A stretch of 64,000 bases of DNA, taken from Polytrichum commune (lineage: Eukaryota; Streptophyta; Polytrichopsida; Polytrichales; Polytrichaceae). The stretch lies in the NCBI GenBank assembly GCA_950295325.1, contig OX485808.1, positions 34,554,527 to 34,618,526 of the forward strand. Reading direction: 5' to 3'. The translations under genes and the position numbers were made by a program. Of the stretch, positions 44,301-56,773 are shown piece after piece. The notes below the pieces were generated by a model. That model had not been told where the DNA came from and searched no databases. It saw only the letters and a list, made by a program, of their open reading frames with translations. Each line of letters begins with the position of its first letter. Position 1 is the stretch's first letter.

Positions 44301-46985
44301 TTTATTTTATCTATTTAATAGTCATACTTGTCAGATGATGGAATTTTACTTGATCTTGGCCAAAGTAACCATTGTATTTATCACTTGCAATAATAGGCCA
44401 AACCACTTTTGAGGGTTAGTAGTTCATGGCATGGTTCATTACTTTATCCTCGTTCAATTTGGAATTCACTTTATACTCTCATTCTCTTGTTCATTAATCA
44501 TTTAGATGCTATGTCCATTGATTATATCTCAAGACTATTGGCTAATGTGTTTAGTTATGATGTCTTCATTGATTTCAAGGTTTCCACTCTACTCGTTTAG
44601 AGTAAAATCATCTTAGGTCGTTCCATAAATTCATAGTATTTACTAAAGACAACAAACAAGTTGGTTTGTCTTCTCAGCCTCTTCACAACCAATGTTCTCA
44701 GTAAGTTGTCCTTTTGGTTTCATCTTGAACTCTGCCACAAGGTAGGAAGAGAGTACATGGATGTTTCAAATTGGTCAAGACCATAGCCTCTTTAAATTCC
44801 ACGAGACATTATCTCTTGATTCCTTCTACTTTATCACAAATTCCTTGAACATATTACAACGACATTGGGTTAATTTGCCACGGAAAGAAGACTATGGCAA
44901 AGCATGCAATTCATATATAAACTTAGAATAATTTGATGACTTGGTCTTCTGTAAAGATATTTCCACTTAGATGTGCAATCCACATCCATATTCACAAGTA
45001 TTTTTCTTTGAAGTCTTATTGCCTACAAATTAGAATTCGTAACAAGGCAATTGGCTTCGCAACACTTTAAGGAATCAAATTTCCTCATCAATAGTCAATG
45101 GTATGATCAAAACATTCTCTTTGATCTACCTCTCAAATCAACTTATCAAATTGTTAACCCACATACCATAGTTTCAATAAATCAAAAATTTCAACATAAA
45201 CTAGAATCCACTAGGCTATGGTTTGGGGGTAACATTGGCAACTTTGATTACCACCAGATGATATATCAATTCAAATTAAGAAATCACTCTGGGTTAATCT
45301 GAGTATCACCAAACCAATACAGCCACTCTGGCTTGCATCACAATCTCTCGAATCTGTCAACTTCTCCTCAATTCCAAACCATAGCTTGCCATGTAAAGAT
45401 GATTCGATCAATGTCCAAAATCAAAGACTCTAATCTTGATATAAAAGTTTCAATACATAGTCTCACAATAAAAGCCAAGGAGTCACTCCTTGATGACTTC
45501 ACACTTCAGTGTTCAATCCAAATTCCAATACTAAAATAAAATGCATCCATTTGTAGACCATTACAATCACCTAGACTACAACTAAATTATTTGGAACACC
45601 AGACAAATGACTTTGCAAGTGTGCATCACACATAAATGCACTAAGACACAATTTGTGTTTTTTCATTCAAATTGGCTCACATGCCATGTAGTTCAACAAA
45701 GTTTGATATCAAGAGATAATGTTATGCCCCCCCCCCTCCCCCTCCTCTTAGACAACTCATCTTATATACCTTTTCCACACAAGTGTAGAAAAATGAATGA
45801 CCATGCCCAGTCTTATCAAACTATGGCCTTTTAAAATCTCTTTTTCTATTACTCCTAACTTATGGCTTAAAATGTCACATGTTAATTGAATGGCCATAAC
45901 AATTTTATCTCTTTCACAATGTCTTTTTAATTGAACTAGAAATTCAAAAAATTAACTCCACAAACCTCTAGAATAGCATCCACACTAAGAGAGTCAAATT
46001 TGCTAACCCATTCACTGATGGGTGCATGGATGACCATATGTTGAACAAGTTGGTTTCATGAGTCCAAAGTGGACCATTGTCAACATATTCTCTAGCATAA
46101 ATCCTAAACATTCAAGTGTTGCTTCTAATAGAAAGGAGCCCCTTGTGTTGGGCATACCACACATCTTGGACCATTTTGAGTCCATTCCTATCGAGTTGAG
46201 CTGGCTTTAGAGAGGCGAAAGTTGGATCCTTTGATGTATGGGGGCCACCAGAGGGAGGAGAATAGGATGTGGAACCCATCGCTAGGTGGCATAATGACAA
46301 CATCTTCAAGAATGTTCTTCCTAACCTCATTAATTCTTTTCCATTTGTCATCCCCTTGGGTAGGACCAATGTGTTTCACCACGCTCTTGCGTGCCACTTA
46401 TTGGCTCTATCCGGTCTAGTAAAAAACTCTCACTTTGCTCTCTTATATTTATACCATTACTTAGGCTAGACATGCATGTGCTCTCTTTGTGATCCATGAC
46501 AGGTTTCTACTAGCCTCGAGAAAATCCAGTAGAGATAATTTACTAGTTGACAAATATGCATTTTTTTATTCAAGGCTTACTTTAATCTATAGATATTTTT
46601 TCGCCGGTTGATGTCAACACAAATGTGACTTGGTAGGCAACAAGCTCATGGGCTCAGCTAACCCCGTTTTCTAACATCATTTTTTTTAAATGTAGTCAAC
46701 AAATGATGGGAGAGGCCCAACATAAGAAGACCTTAATTCTCTCAATATCCCCAAGATTCTCAGCACAAAGAATGCAACACCCTAGTGTTGAGTAATGTTA
46801 TGACTTTTTTATCTCAACGCCCATCCTTAGACTTGAATCGACAATCTACGTAATTTTCAATCGCTAACTAGATGAGACAACACCCAATTCGATCCTTGGA
46901 AGGTAAATATTGTCAGTGGAGTTGGAAGTGCGGCCCACAATAGGGCCACATAAAGCTCACCTTAGTCCAACATACCTCCTCCCAA
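44301..46985. other. Intergenic, no gene supported
   Basis: Frames of 68-85 aa (45051-45539, 46112-46397) have no recognised domain. There is a C-rich tract at about 45726-45748. Confidence 0.45.
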
Positions 46986-47220
46986 CCAGTGCCCAGGAAG
47001 TTTTTGGGCATATATAGTCGATCAAGATCCTAGTGATTCTAAATCCAGCCGGTTACATGTTGACATCATCTTCCGGTTATGCTTTCATTCATTTGAGGCA
47101 TATTCCATAGATTCCTCTAAAACAATCGGTAATTCTCCGGAAGTCTCCAACTTCAACCGGTTATTTCTCAAACTCAACCGGTTCATCTGCAACTAACCAC
47201 CGGTTGTCCCCGAGCCCTTG
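46986..47220 (+). mobile_element. ACCGGTT MITE, single copy
   Basis: Order: CCAGTGCCCAGGAAG, TTTTTGGGCATA, AAATCCAGCCGGTTACATG, TTCCTCTAAAACAATCGGTA, ACTTCAACCGGTTATTTCTC, and the end CCACCGGTTGTCCCCGAG. No clear TSD. Confidence 0.75.
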
Positions 47221-47422
47221 CTTACACTTGACATATATACCACAATAGACACGGCTCCTAAACCGCGTTCCCATTTGGGGCCCTCAGGTGGGGAATATTT
47301 GTGCTGACAGAATGAGGCTGTTGCCAAGTCTGGGGAGGCCTATCTCAGACCAGCACCCCACCCTCTCTCCACTTTTCTATGCACTTTCTTCCTAAAGCTC
47401 ATTCAACATTCCTTCCTGCTGG

Positions 47423-48755
47423 ACCAGTGTCCGGGGACATTTTCGGACACAATTGGTCCACCACAGTTGATCGGGGAGATTTTTGGGCGTAATCGGTGGA
47501 GATCCGAGTGCTTGCAAGTCCAACCGGTGACATGTTGATATCCTCCGGTTTTCCTTTGTGAAATTGGGGTATATTCTTCTATAAATTCTTCTAAAATGAT
47601 CAGTAATGTAATTTTCCTGCAGTCTTGATATACTTCAACCGGTTATTTCTCAAACTCAACCGGTTCATTTGTAACTAATTGCCGGTTCTCCCCGATCATT
47701 GGGTCCAAATCCTAACCTGGTGTTTCCAAGGTTACCCGGTGACATGTTGTGACCAGTGACCGGGGAAATTTTTGGGCCTAACTTAATCGGTTGAGATCCA
47801 AGTGTTTGCAAGTCCAACTAGTTTACATGTTGACATCCTTCGGTTTTCCTTGATGAAAATGGGGTATATTCTTCTATAAATTCCTCTAAAATGATCGGTA
47901 ATGTAATTTTCCTACAGTCTTGATAAACTTCAACCGGTTATTTCTCAAACTCAACCGGTTCATTTGTAACTAATTGCCGGTTCTCCCCGATCATTGGGTC
48001 CAAATCCTAACCTGGTGTTTCCAAGGTTACATGGTGACATGTTGTGACCAGTGACCGGGGAAATTTTTGGGCCTAACTTAATCGGTTGAGATCCAAGTGT
48101 TTGCAAGTCCAACCGGTTCAACTACATGTTGACATCCTTCGGTTTTCCTTGATGAAATTGGGGTATGTTCTATAAATTCCTTTAAAATGATCGGTAATTA
48201 ATTTTCATGCAGTCTTGATAAACTTCAACCGGTTATTTCTCAAACTCAACCGGTCCATTTGTAACTAACTGCCGGTTCTCCCCGATCATTGGGTCCAAAT
48301 CCTAACCCATTGTTTCCAAGGTTACATGGTGACATGTTGTGACCAGTGACCGGGGAAATTTTTGGGCCTAACTTAATCGGTTGAGATCCAAGTGTTTATA
48401 AGTCCAACTAGTTTACATGTTGACATCCTTCGGTTTTCCTTGATGAAATTTGGGTATATTCTTCTATAAATTCCTCTAAAATGATCGGTAATGTAATTTT
48501 CCTGCAGTCTTGAACTTCAACCGGTTGTTATTTCTCAAACTCAACCGGTTCAACTGTAACTAACTGCCGGTTCTCCCCGGTCATAGGTTGTGACATTTCC
48601 GTTTTTTCTTTAGTAAATTGAAGCATATTCGGTAGGTTTTCTCTGCAATGATCAGTAAGTTTCCTGAAGCCTTGACCGTCAAAAGATTATTTCTCAAAAC
48701 GTAACTGGTTCATGTGTAAATAGCAGCCGGTTCTCCCTGTCCTTTTGTCCTGGAC
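47423..48755 (+). repeat. Tandem array of the ACCGGTT MITE, ~295-bp unit, four to five copies
   Basis: CGGGGAAAT/CGGGGAGAT starts recur at 47472, 47761, 48056 and 48351 (spacing 289, 295, 295). Each unit is a MITE plus a spacer containing GGGTCCAAATCCTAACC and GTGACATGTTGTGACCAGTG. A partial unit starts the array (47423) and a 5'-truncated diverged unit ends it (48590-48755). The spacer differs from that of the 37.6-kb array. Confidence 0.9.
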
Positions 48756-48760
48756 TTAGC

Positions 48761-48968
48761 TCACGGATGAATGAACCAGTTGAGTTTGAGAATTAAATTG
48801 TTAAGGTTTAAGACTTTAGGAATATTACCGATTGTTTTAGAGGAATTTATAGAACATACCTCAAGTTAGTAAAGAAAAAATGAAAGATCATAACATATAA
48901 CCGGTTGGACTTGGACACAATAGGATCTTGATCGGTTATGTCTGAACACCTTCCCGGACATTGGGACT
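48761..48968 (-). mobile_element. ACCGGTT MITE, inverted copy abutting the array
   Basis: Complementary order: GAACCAGTTGAGTTTGAG, AATATTACCGATTGTTTTAG, AACCGGTTGGACTTGGACAC, and the end CTTCCCGGACATTGGG. It faces the array tail to tail. Confidence 0.7.
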
Positions 48969-49079
48969 CACTCTGCATAATACTTTTACATATTATTATG
49001 TATATGTATACTAATTGATTTAATATGGTTGTCTTTAAAGATACGTCGGCTGTATCTAACTATTTATCTTAATTGCACA

Positions 49080-49340
49080 CCTAGGAGTGTTGTGTGGTCA
49101 GAATAGATCCAAAAACGGATCCTTGCAAGACAATTGTTTAAAGAGATTGGACTAGGTGCTCGATATTCTAACCATTTTGGACTCAACATCCAACACAATT
49201 GGGGGACATAGAAATATATTCAACAAGATCAACACACATGCACTTTCGATAATCATAATTAATAAAGGGAAGTCCGATTTTTCAAATTTTCAAACCTTGT
49301 TAGCGTTTCACCATAGCTTTGTTAATGCAATTCAACTTTT
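49080..49340. repeat. Dispersed repeat R3, copy 3
   Basis: Shares AAAGAGATTGGACTAGGTGC, CAACACAATTGGGGG, GATAATCATAATTAATAAAG and GTTTCACC with the copies at 26.2 and 60.7 kb and the fragment at 8.3 kb. Confidence 0.5.
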
Positions 49341-50440
49341 GTTGCATGAATTTAATCGGTAGAAGTTTGAGGAAATGAAAAATAAGGCTCTCAACATCCG
49401 CATACCTTATGTGTTAGGGCTTTAAGATTTGTGGGAGCCATGTTCAAGCATAGTAAGAACTTATCTCCTTTAGGTTGGAGAGAGGGGATTATCACTTACA
49501 AGCGTATCTCTCATTCATTCATTCAATATAAAGCCTTGAAATAGTATGCATCTTGGAAGTTATTATTTTTATTGATTTGACACCATGATTAGCTTTAGAG
49601 GCCCCTATTATTCTAGTCCAAGTCATTTGATTTGATGAAACAACCACAAACCTATAGGTTTGAATGGATGAGAGGTAAGCTCATATATGCAATAATTCCC
49701 TCTCTCCCTGTACAGTTATGCCATTGCCCATCCTTCCACTCATTCGGGGTCATTGGTGTAGATACCGGAGACCAAGGTCATAATTTTAGACAAGAAAATC
49801 TATGGGCTTCTTATGAAGTAAATTCCAACATTTTCACTGTCAACTTAGATGATTGCCATAAATCTTGGCTCACAACAAGGGGCATAAGTCATTTTTAGGA
49901 CTTGTGACATGCATGTTAGGGGGTTCAGTAGAAATCCATCTCCTGCATATTTGTGGTTGATTTATCCATGATTAAAAGTCTTATTGAAATACAATGTAAT
50001 TCAAGGTATGTGATATGAATTAAGGGGTCAAATATCCTAAAAAGAATTTCCATGTTATAAACTTGGATTCTTATAGTTTCAACTTCGTCTTGGATGGATA
50101 CTCTAAATCGAGCACAAATCCTTGGCCGCAAAATCTTTGGACCTTAGAATATGTACAAGAGTCTCTTACAATATTGCTTGGGTCAAACTATCTAAGATGA
50201 CCCATACCCAATGTAAAGACTCCATGATGAGTTTACATGGCAAGTCATGGACATCTCATGCCTAGATGATTACCGCATTAGGTAGAGACATTGCTTATGG
50301 TCACAATACCATTCTATATCCTTTCAACAGCTGAGAATTTCACTCAAAGTTTATGGCAAGGTTATTATGGTGACCATGTGAACAAATCGATCCAGAAAGT
50401 GAAATTACAATGAACTATCATATTATATTGTGTTATTGAC
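49341..50440. other. Intergenic; 88-aa frame at 49632-49898 unsupported
   Basis: No domain is recognised. It may be part of the LINE-like debris that follows. Confidence 0.4.
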
Positions 50441-50700
50441 TTTCTATCTCTAGATATTATAGATTATGCCATTTTTTCTCTTATAATGTAGTTGAAAGTG
50501 AGACACACTTTGTGCTAGAGTGTTCCCTATATTACCATGTTAGAAATAAGCTTCAATCAGTATTTGAGAATGCAGTATTCTAAGGGAGTCTCAAGTCTTC
50601 CTTTCACTTGGCCATCAAGTCGACATCAACCTCTACCTCACGGAGACCTGCGCACTCTGCCACTCTTGGGAACTAGGGAATAAGCCGGTTTGACACACCA
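50441..50700 (+). pseudogene. LINE-like C-terminal scrap
   Basis: The plus strand near 50490-50560 reads VESETHFVLECSLYYHVRNK, resembling the E-x-H-F-L-x-x-C-x-x-Y segment at the end of LINE reverse transcriptase proteins (zf-RVT region). The frame soon hits a stop. It is too short to be sure. Confidence 0.35.
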
Positions 50701-52018
50701 TCTTGATGTACTTTTAGTCCCATTTGCCTTTTGCCTTCCCAAGCTTTAAAAACGATTTCGTTTCATTTAATAGTAACAACACGTGATATGGAGATGGGAT
50801 CCTATATACAAGGCTCCAAACTATAAAGCTATCCACAAACTCCAATGACTCCTTGGCATGCACCCTTGGGACCTTCCCTCTTGCAATGAAGCTTCATTTA
50901 CTTAACAAAAAAAGTATGCAAATAAAATCCTTTCCTCACTTGAATATCAAGTGCTTTGAGGAAGGTTATGCACCAAACCCAAAGAAAAGCACAAGCTTCT
51001 CTTACTACTGCAATTCAAGTGGGAATGTTAAAAATTCAGCAAACTATTCTTGGTTTTTCAATTTGGCACCCGATGTGAGAACTGAAAGAAGTACACGGTT
51101 GGCAATTTTATGTTAGACGAATGGATTGTCATGTATCAGGTGACTCTGCGTGTTGTACAGTAGAGACAAGGAGGCTTTAAAGCACTTATATCTCAAGAGT
51201 TTCTTTTTACTTACTTTTCCGAAAAAAAATCCAAACTTTTTTGGGGGGGTTGCCCCCTGCTTTTGTGCTTATGTGGGAGAAGCTGACCGAGGGATGGGCA
51301 GAGTGTAAATGATTGCTTGCAGGGGCTAAGAAGGGAAATTGAGAGCTAGCATGTGATGCATTTTCCCTGCCATTTCCCTATCCCTGCCCGCCTGCCCGAC
51401 CACATGGCATGGGAAAAAAGAAAAGAAAAGAAAAAGAAGAAAAATCTTCTACAAAGTGAAGAAAATCTTTGAAGCTTGGAAGCTTCTCCCGCACCTTCTC
51501 TCCAAGGTGCTTCAGCTTTAAGGTGACACCCCCCCTCCCCTCCCAACTCCCCATACATACAATCTCCAAGCTAGAATTAATTGCTTATGCATAAAGGAAG
51601 TGATGAGATTTGAAGGTCGAGGCTACTTGGTACGGCTATGTTAACCGTTAGTCACAACTCCTTTACCTAGCTTTTTTTGTGTGTGTGTGGGCCACACGAA
51701 TAAATGTGGATGGCTACTTCCAACTTGAATGTATTAAGTAATCTAGACATATGCATCGCACTTGGACTTGATGGATTGCATATGTGTAGTTCTATCAATG
51801 GGTCTTGTGATACAAGTGACAACATCCATTAAACCTTCTTGTGAAACATTACTCTTGTTATGAACGCGTGTCTGTTGCATGTACATGATTGTGTTGTTTA
51901 AGAAAAATCCCCATCCACTGTGATATTTTGACCATGTTGCTTCTCAAAATATATGTGTCATGTTCAGGTTGTCATTGCATTTATTGTAGTCTATTTCCCC
52001 TCGATAGCTTGGTTTGCA
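50701..52018. other. Intergenic, nothing recognised
   Basis: A purine-rich block (51411-51450) and a C-rich tract (51528-51540) account for the small frames here. Confidence 0.45.
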
Positions 52019-52254
52019 ACAATGTCCGGGAAGATTTTTTGGGCATAATCGGTTGAGGTCCTAGTGTTTCCAAGGCCAACCAATTATATGTTGACATCTT
52101 TCATTTTTTGCTTGGGAAAATGGGGGTATGTTATGTAGATTCCTCTAAAACGATGGGTAATTTTCCTGAGGTCTTGAACTTCAACCAGTTGTTTCTCAAA
52201 CTCAACCACTTCATCTGTAACTAACAGCCGGTTCTCCTTGCTCATTATTTTGCA
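52010..52254 (+). mobile_element. ACCGGTT MITE, single copy, probable TSD
   Basis: The element 52019-52246 runs from AATGTCCGGGAAGATTTTTT to GCCGGTTCTCCTTGCTCATT. The flanks carry GTTTGCAAC on the left and TTTTGCAAT on the right, 7 of 9 matching, in line with the 9-10-bp TSD of the 19.7-kb copy. Confidence 0.7.
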
Positions 52255-54850
52255 ATGCGTGTGTATGAACGGCGCAAGTGACACTTTTGTTTGCATCACC
52301 ATGATTTCTTTGTCCAAAGTTTTCTTCAATGCTAGTTATTCACCATATGTAGCTTTTAAATATGCTATGAAGCAATCTTTGGCCACATCCACATGCTTAA
52401 TATTCTTAATAACCCAAAATATCACACTTATTATTGCACACACATATTCGTTTAATTTGTCTACATAGCTTAGTACCGTTCAATGGCCACGTAAGCCATT
52501 CCATCATAGAAAAATGAAGGCAAGATATGATTTATTGATTGAAAACTAGTGGGCCATCGTCTCTGTGCTTCGAGTTGGTTCCGTGAGGTTTCTCAACGTC
52601 AAAAGCTTTGAATGCACTTGAGCCTAGCTTGCACCCCACCCTTCCCTCAATTTGTGAGTAAAGTATGAATTAAAATGACACCCATATTGACGCAGAGAAG
52701 GGGGCTAAGAAGTCAAAGTAGGGTTGACGGGAGGTCAATTGGTCACTTAGACCTAGGCGAGGACCCGGGACCGCCTCCTTCGTGTCATTAATAACCGTCT
52801 CGAGACTCGAACTCACTACCCATACGTACATCCATGCATCCATGTAAACATATATACGTACACTACCCCTCCAACTACTAATATAAGTTGTATGTATAAT
52901 TCTCTTTTATGTAATGTACTTGTGGAGGTGAGGAGACTTAATGTCCAAACGGGGGTAGACTTCTAGAACCCCGAGATCAACCACAACCCCACCCGCCGGC
53001 AACAAAAACGGGTAGTAGGTCAACCGCAAAATCAAAAAAATTGTTTGCTTTTTGGCTAACTATATATATGTACGCTTGAAGATCGATGTTGATCAAGTGG
53101 GGTCCGCGTGTATTCAATCCAACTTAGCAAATCTTATGTTATATTATATTCATGCTCTCAACTACTTAATTAAGGTCGACGGCAAATATTAAGTGGGATG
53201 GGACCTAGATTTGGTGAACAAATAATTTGACTTTCGTAGTATTTCAGGTATATCAAACCGTAAGCTTAATGGCGAAGTTGGCTCCTGGTGGGGCAAAGCA
53301 ATTAAAGGATTGAAGTCAGCAGCAATGAATGAAATCGAAGTAGTACTCAGTTGACGGTTATCAGATGCAATCTACTAATATAGGGGATAGTAATTAAAAG
53401 TGTCTGCTAAATTAGTGGATACTAGATTGTCGAATCAGACAAGGTTAAGGGGGTCTTAGGGCACACACTACGGCCGTCCAAGTCAAGAGGCTGTGGGATT
53501 GAGTGGCCAAACTTTGTTGACAGTCCAAAGAAATGGGCTGAAAATAGCCAATAAAAATCTAGGAATTGGAGCCTTCGGCTAGGCACAATGTGAAGTTTTC
53601 AAAAGCCAAGCTCAAAGTCCAAACTTTGGTCATGAACTCTCACGGCCTTTCTGACTTGGACGATCATAGTGTGAAGCCTCCAAAGGCCAAGCCCAAAGTC
53701 CAAACGAGAGAGAGAGCTGACTTTTCAATGCTTTATGCAAAGCATGAACTTCCTCCTTTCAGAGGCCTAATCCTTCAATATCTTCCTCATTGCTTTGCAA
53801 GGGTGGGTGGGTGGGAACCCTCTCACAACTAAGTCCTTCAAACCATAACCTTCCTATACGATACCTTAATGCTATGAATGCACAATGTACAGTATTTGTG
53901 TCCATATCTGATTGTATGTAAACCACATAAATGTGCTATGTTATGTCATACTGTGCTTCAAAAGTATGTGCATTATACTCAAGGTATTCATATATTGTTC
54001 ACAAGTACCATTTAACAAATTGTAGCTGACTATTCCATACCTTGGTAGATTTAACCACCTATCTTCATGCCTTGCTCCAACATATAAGTAACCTAACTAC
54101 TATACATATGGAATACATACCAGGGTATGCGCCTAGTAGTCTTAACCAAATGAAATGCATAATATGTCATAGTCACAATACACCATTGTATTGAGAGTGT
54201 GAAGGGTTTGCCTCACCTGTGCCCATGCAACCAACCAACAAATAATTGAGGATTAGTTACGTACACGAGGTAAATAGCAGCAGAACCCAGTTGTTATCCA
54301 TGTCGCACACATAAACTTACATCAAATGCACAATAGTACTTCAAATAATAACACTCATTACACAACATCAAATGAGTGCTCAAACTTGTGCCTTAGCCAT
54401 GTGTGTAACACCACAAGTAGGATACTCCGCTTGGTAAATAGCTCTAGAATCCTTTACTTAACACACGTATCTAGTATCCCAGTAAGTGTGTACTAAGTTA
54501 CCGCACCAAGCTCTTGTGTGAATGGTAAAAAAGAGCTTCCATTAGGGTTTGAGGGTTTATATTGAAGATCTTACCCGTGGTAAGTTCTGTCAAACCCTAA
54601 GTTTACCATGGGTTAAAGACGCGTTCCCCTTCCTTAACCCGGATTACTTTGCTCCATTCATCCACACCCATGAAAAATGTCTTCACATGGTAATTGCATT
54701 TGCTTTCCATGTATGTAAGATAAATTTCATGATTCCACGTTCGTCTTTTTGATTATTATATTTATAACAAACAAATCCGTATTTGCAAGGTGTATAAAGT
54801 GAAGGTTCATGAGCTTAGATTGAACACTTGGCTATAATCCAAAACTAGAA

Positions 54851-54852
<2 letters not shown>
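52255..54852. other. Intergenic; two-copy ~81-bp repeat at 53585-53705
   Basis: GTGAAG(C/T)-TCAAA(A/G)GCCAAGC(C/T)CAAAGTCCAAAC occurs near 53590 and 53671. No gene. Confidence 0.5.

Positions 54853-54900
<48 letters not shown>
54853..54900. repeat. (AG)n microsatellite
   Basis: Uninterrupted AG dinucleotide run of about 48 bp. Confidence 0.95.
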
Positions 54901-54902
<2 letters not shown>

Positions 54903-55984
54903 GTCTTGATAGAACTCTTGTAATGATAGGATTTGTCATCTCTATTGTAGAGTTATGTTAGGTAATGACAACATACATCCCTTACATAGGAGGGTCTAGA
55001 TAATCGAGTTATAAGTCATTATTTATACTTTAACGTGTTATTTCAACCATTGAGGTAAAGACTGGTGTAATTAGTTCGTTTTATCATCGTTGTAAACAAT
55101 AAGCTGATCATAAATTTTTTTTACTAAAACTCATGGTATTGACATGTTTGAGTGTCGGGACATTTTGATTGACCTACATTTGGATTTTACACAAATCTAG
55201 TTGATGTGGTAGTCGGAGCATATCCTGAGTGTTCTAGTATTAAATGTTTAGTGGAGCCATGATATCGAGTCATCGTATAATGTGGTTAAGAGGAACCATG
55301 ATATCTTACATCCTATTTCATCTTGTATACTCTTATAATAAATGTTGTCACAAGAGAAGTTCACTTGAGCAAATGGTTGATACCTATTCGATGGAAGTTG
55401 ATGCAAGCTTATGTGTGTCTTATGTGCTCATTTGGCTTATGTGGTTAGCTAAGTTTGAGGTTTTGATTGCACTTTATACACACATAAATTGGCCAAATTC
55501 AATCTTGTATATATTAAAAGTGATGACCCCAATGCTATAACAATTTTATGAGAATGTAATGCTTTACTAAGGAAAGCTATTCATGTTCTACAATGTTTGC
55601 TAAAGATTTGGGCAAACCAACCCATACACTCATTCCTTGTTGGATGTTTAAACCTTTGCCTCCAAGGAACCAATGTACGGGTTGGTTCACCCCAGCTGTC
55701 CGAACAATCTATTGAACTTTTGTTAATAAAACTTGGAATCTTGAGTAAGAATTATTGTACTGTGCTACTCCCAATAATAACATGCACTAATTGGCATATC
55801 CAGTGTAGTGATATTATGTATCTATTATGTAAGGTGTACTTGTGTTCTAACCACATCATAAATCCATATACTTTGTAAATATTATGATAGCTCTCATATA
55901 TAAATATTTTCATTTACTATTTTTGGTACAATTATTTCGAACAATTAATTCAATTGCAATGAGAGATGTTCGTACTACAACAAA
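54901..55984. other. Intergenic, nothing recognised
   Basis: Frames of 93-98 aa (55244-55540, 55597-55878) show no recognised domain. Confidence 0.4.
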
Positions 55985-56330
55985 TATTGTATTGAGTGTC
56001 ACCAATTCTATATGTCTTGCTCAATACTCATTGTAAACCACCAATGCTAAATGCAAACCTAACATTATTTGCCATTCCTTGTAAAACATTTTGGGCAATA
56101 TAAACTTACGATGTCACAAATACTGTCACTTACTAAGTGATTTTTCATACAAATTTCAATCATTCATGACATTAATTCATCAAAAAACATAAGAATCTAC
56201 AGAAAGTATCATACTCGTAAAATTGGGATGATAGTACTCGTAAACTTATTCATAAGAAGTGTCATTAGAAAGGTTGCTGCAAGTGACATAAAATACCACC
56301 ATATGACACTAAATACAACATTCGTGGAGT
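55985..56330. repeat. Repeat R2, copy 2
   Basis: Counterpart of 7180-7465. The left end TATTGTATTGAGTGTCACC and the complement of the right end (TGTTGTATTTAGTGTCATA) are imperfect inverted repeats, supporting a small non-autonomous DNA transposon. Confidence 0.55.
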
Positions 56331-56410
56331 ATGTAGTTTCACTTGAATAATCAACACTAACTGAAATCATTTATGATATAAGACGCATCGCTTAGTAGTA
56401 GTAGTAGTAG

Positions 56411-56773
56411 CTAGAAGCGTAGTATATATGTTAGAGGAGGCCAAAAGAGAGCATTTAAAGCAACACAGATCATCAAGTCACCATGCAGGTGTGAACAGTG
56501 CCTGAGTATGTGCCTGGCTGACACTAACTTAGATTCTTGCAATTTATAACCTGCGTCGGAATTGTGCATGATTTGGGGACATTTATGCCCGAAACGTGAA
56601 AGGACATCTCCGCTTCCAATGTCAATGAGTGAATCAAAGCACTTACCCAATTTCTCGGTTATGCGTCCTCCAATCGCAAGGCGCCACGTGGACTCACACA
56701 TTTTCATGTGGAAAGCAACTACACCGGTATGTGGAATTGGGTTCACCCACACTAAGTTATCAATATTCCACAC
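56411..56773 (-). CDS. 120-aa open frame, unrecognised, possibly coding
   Basis: The longest frame in the 50-60 kb stretch on the minus strand. Residues such as CESTWRLAIGGRITEKLGKC and FDSLIDIGSGDVLSRFGHKC have a balanced, protein-like composition. A strong donor-like GTAAGTGC lies inside, just after ITEKLG, so any real exon may end there. I recognise no family, and the 'IDIGSGD' stretch only superficially recalls a methyltransferase glycine motif. It could be an exon of an unseen gene or a pseudogene. Confidence 0.3.
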   Translation of the reverse strand: MWNIDNLVWVNPIPHTGVVAFHMKMCESTWRLAIGGRITEKLGKCFDSLIDIGSGDVLSRFGHKCPQIMHNSDAGYKLQESKLVSARHILRHCSHLHGDLMICVALNALFWPPLTYILRF

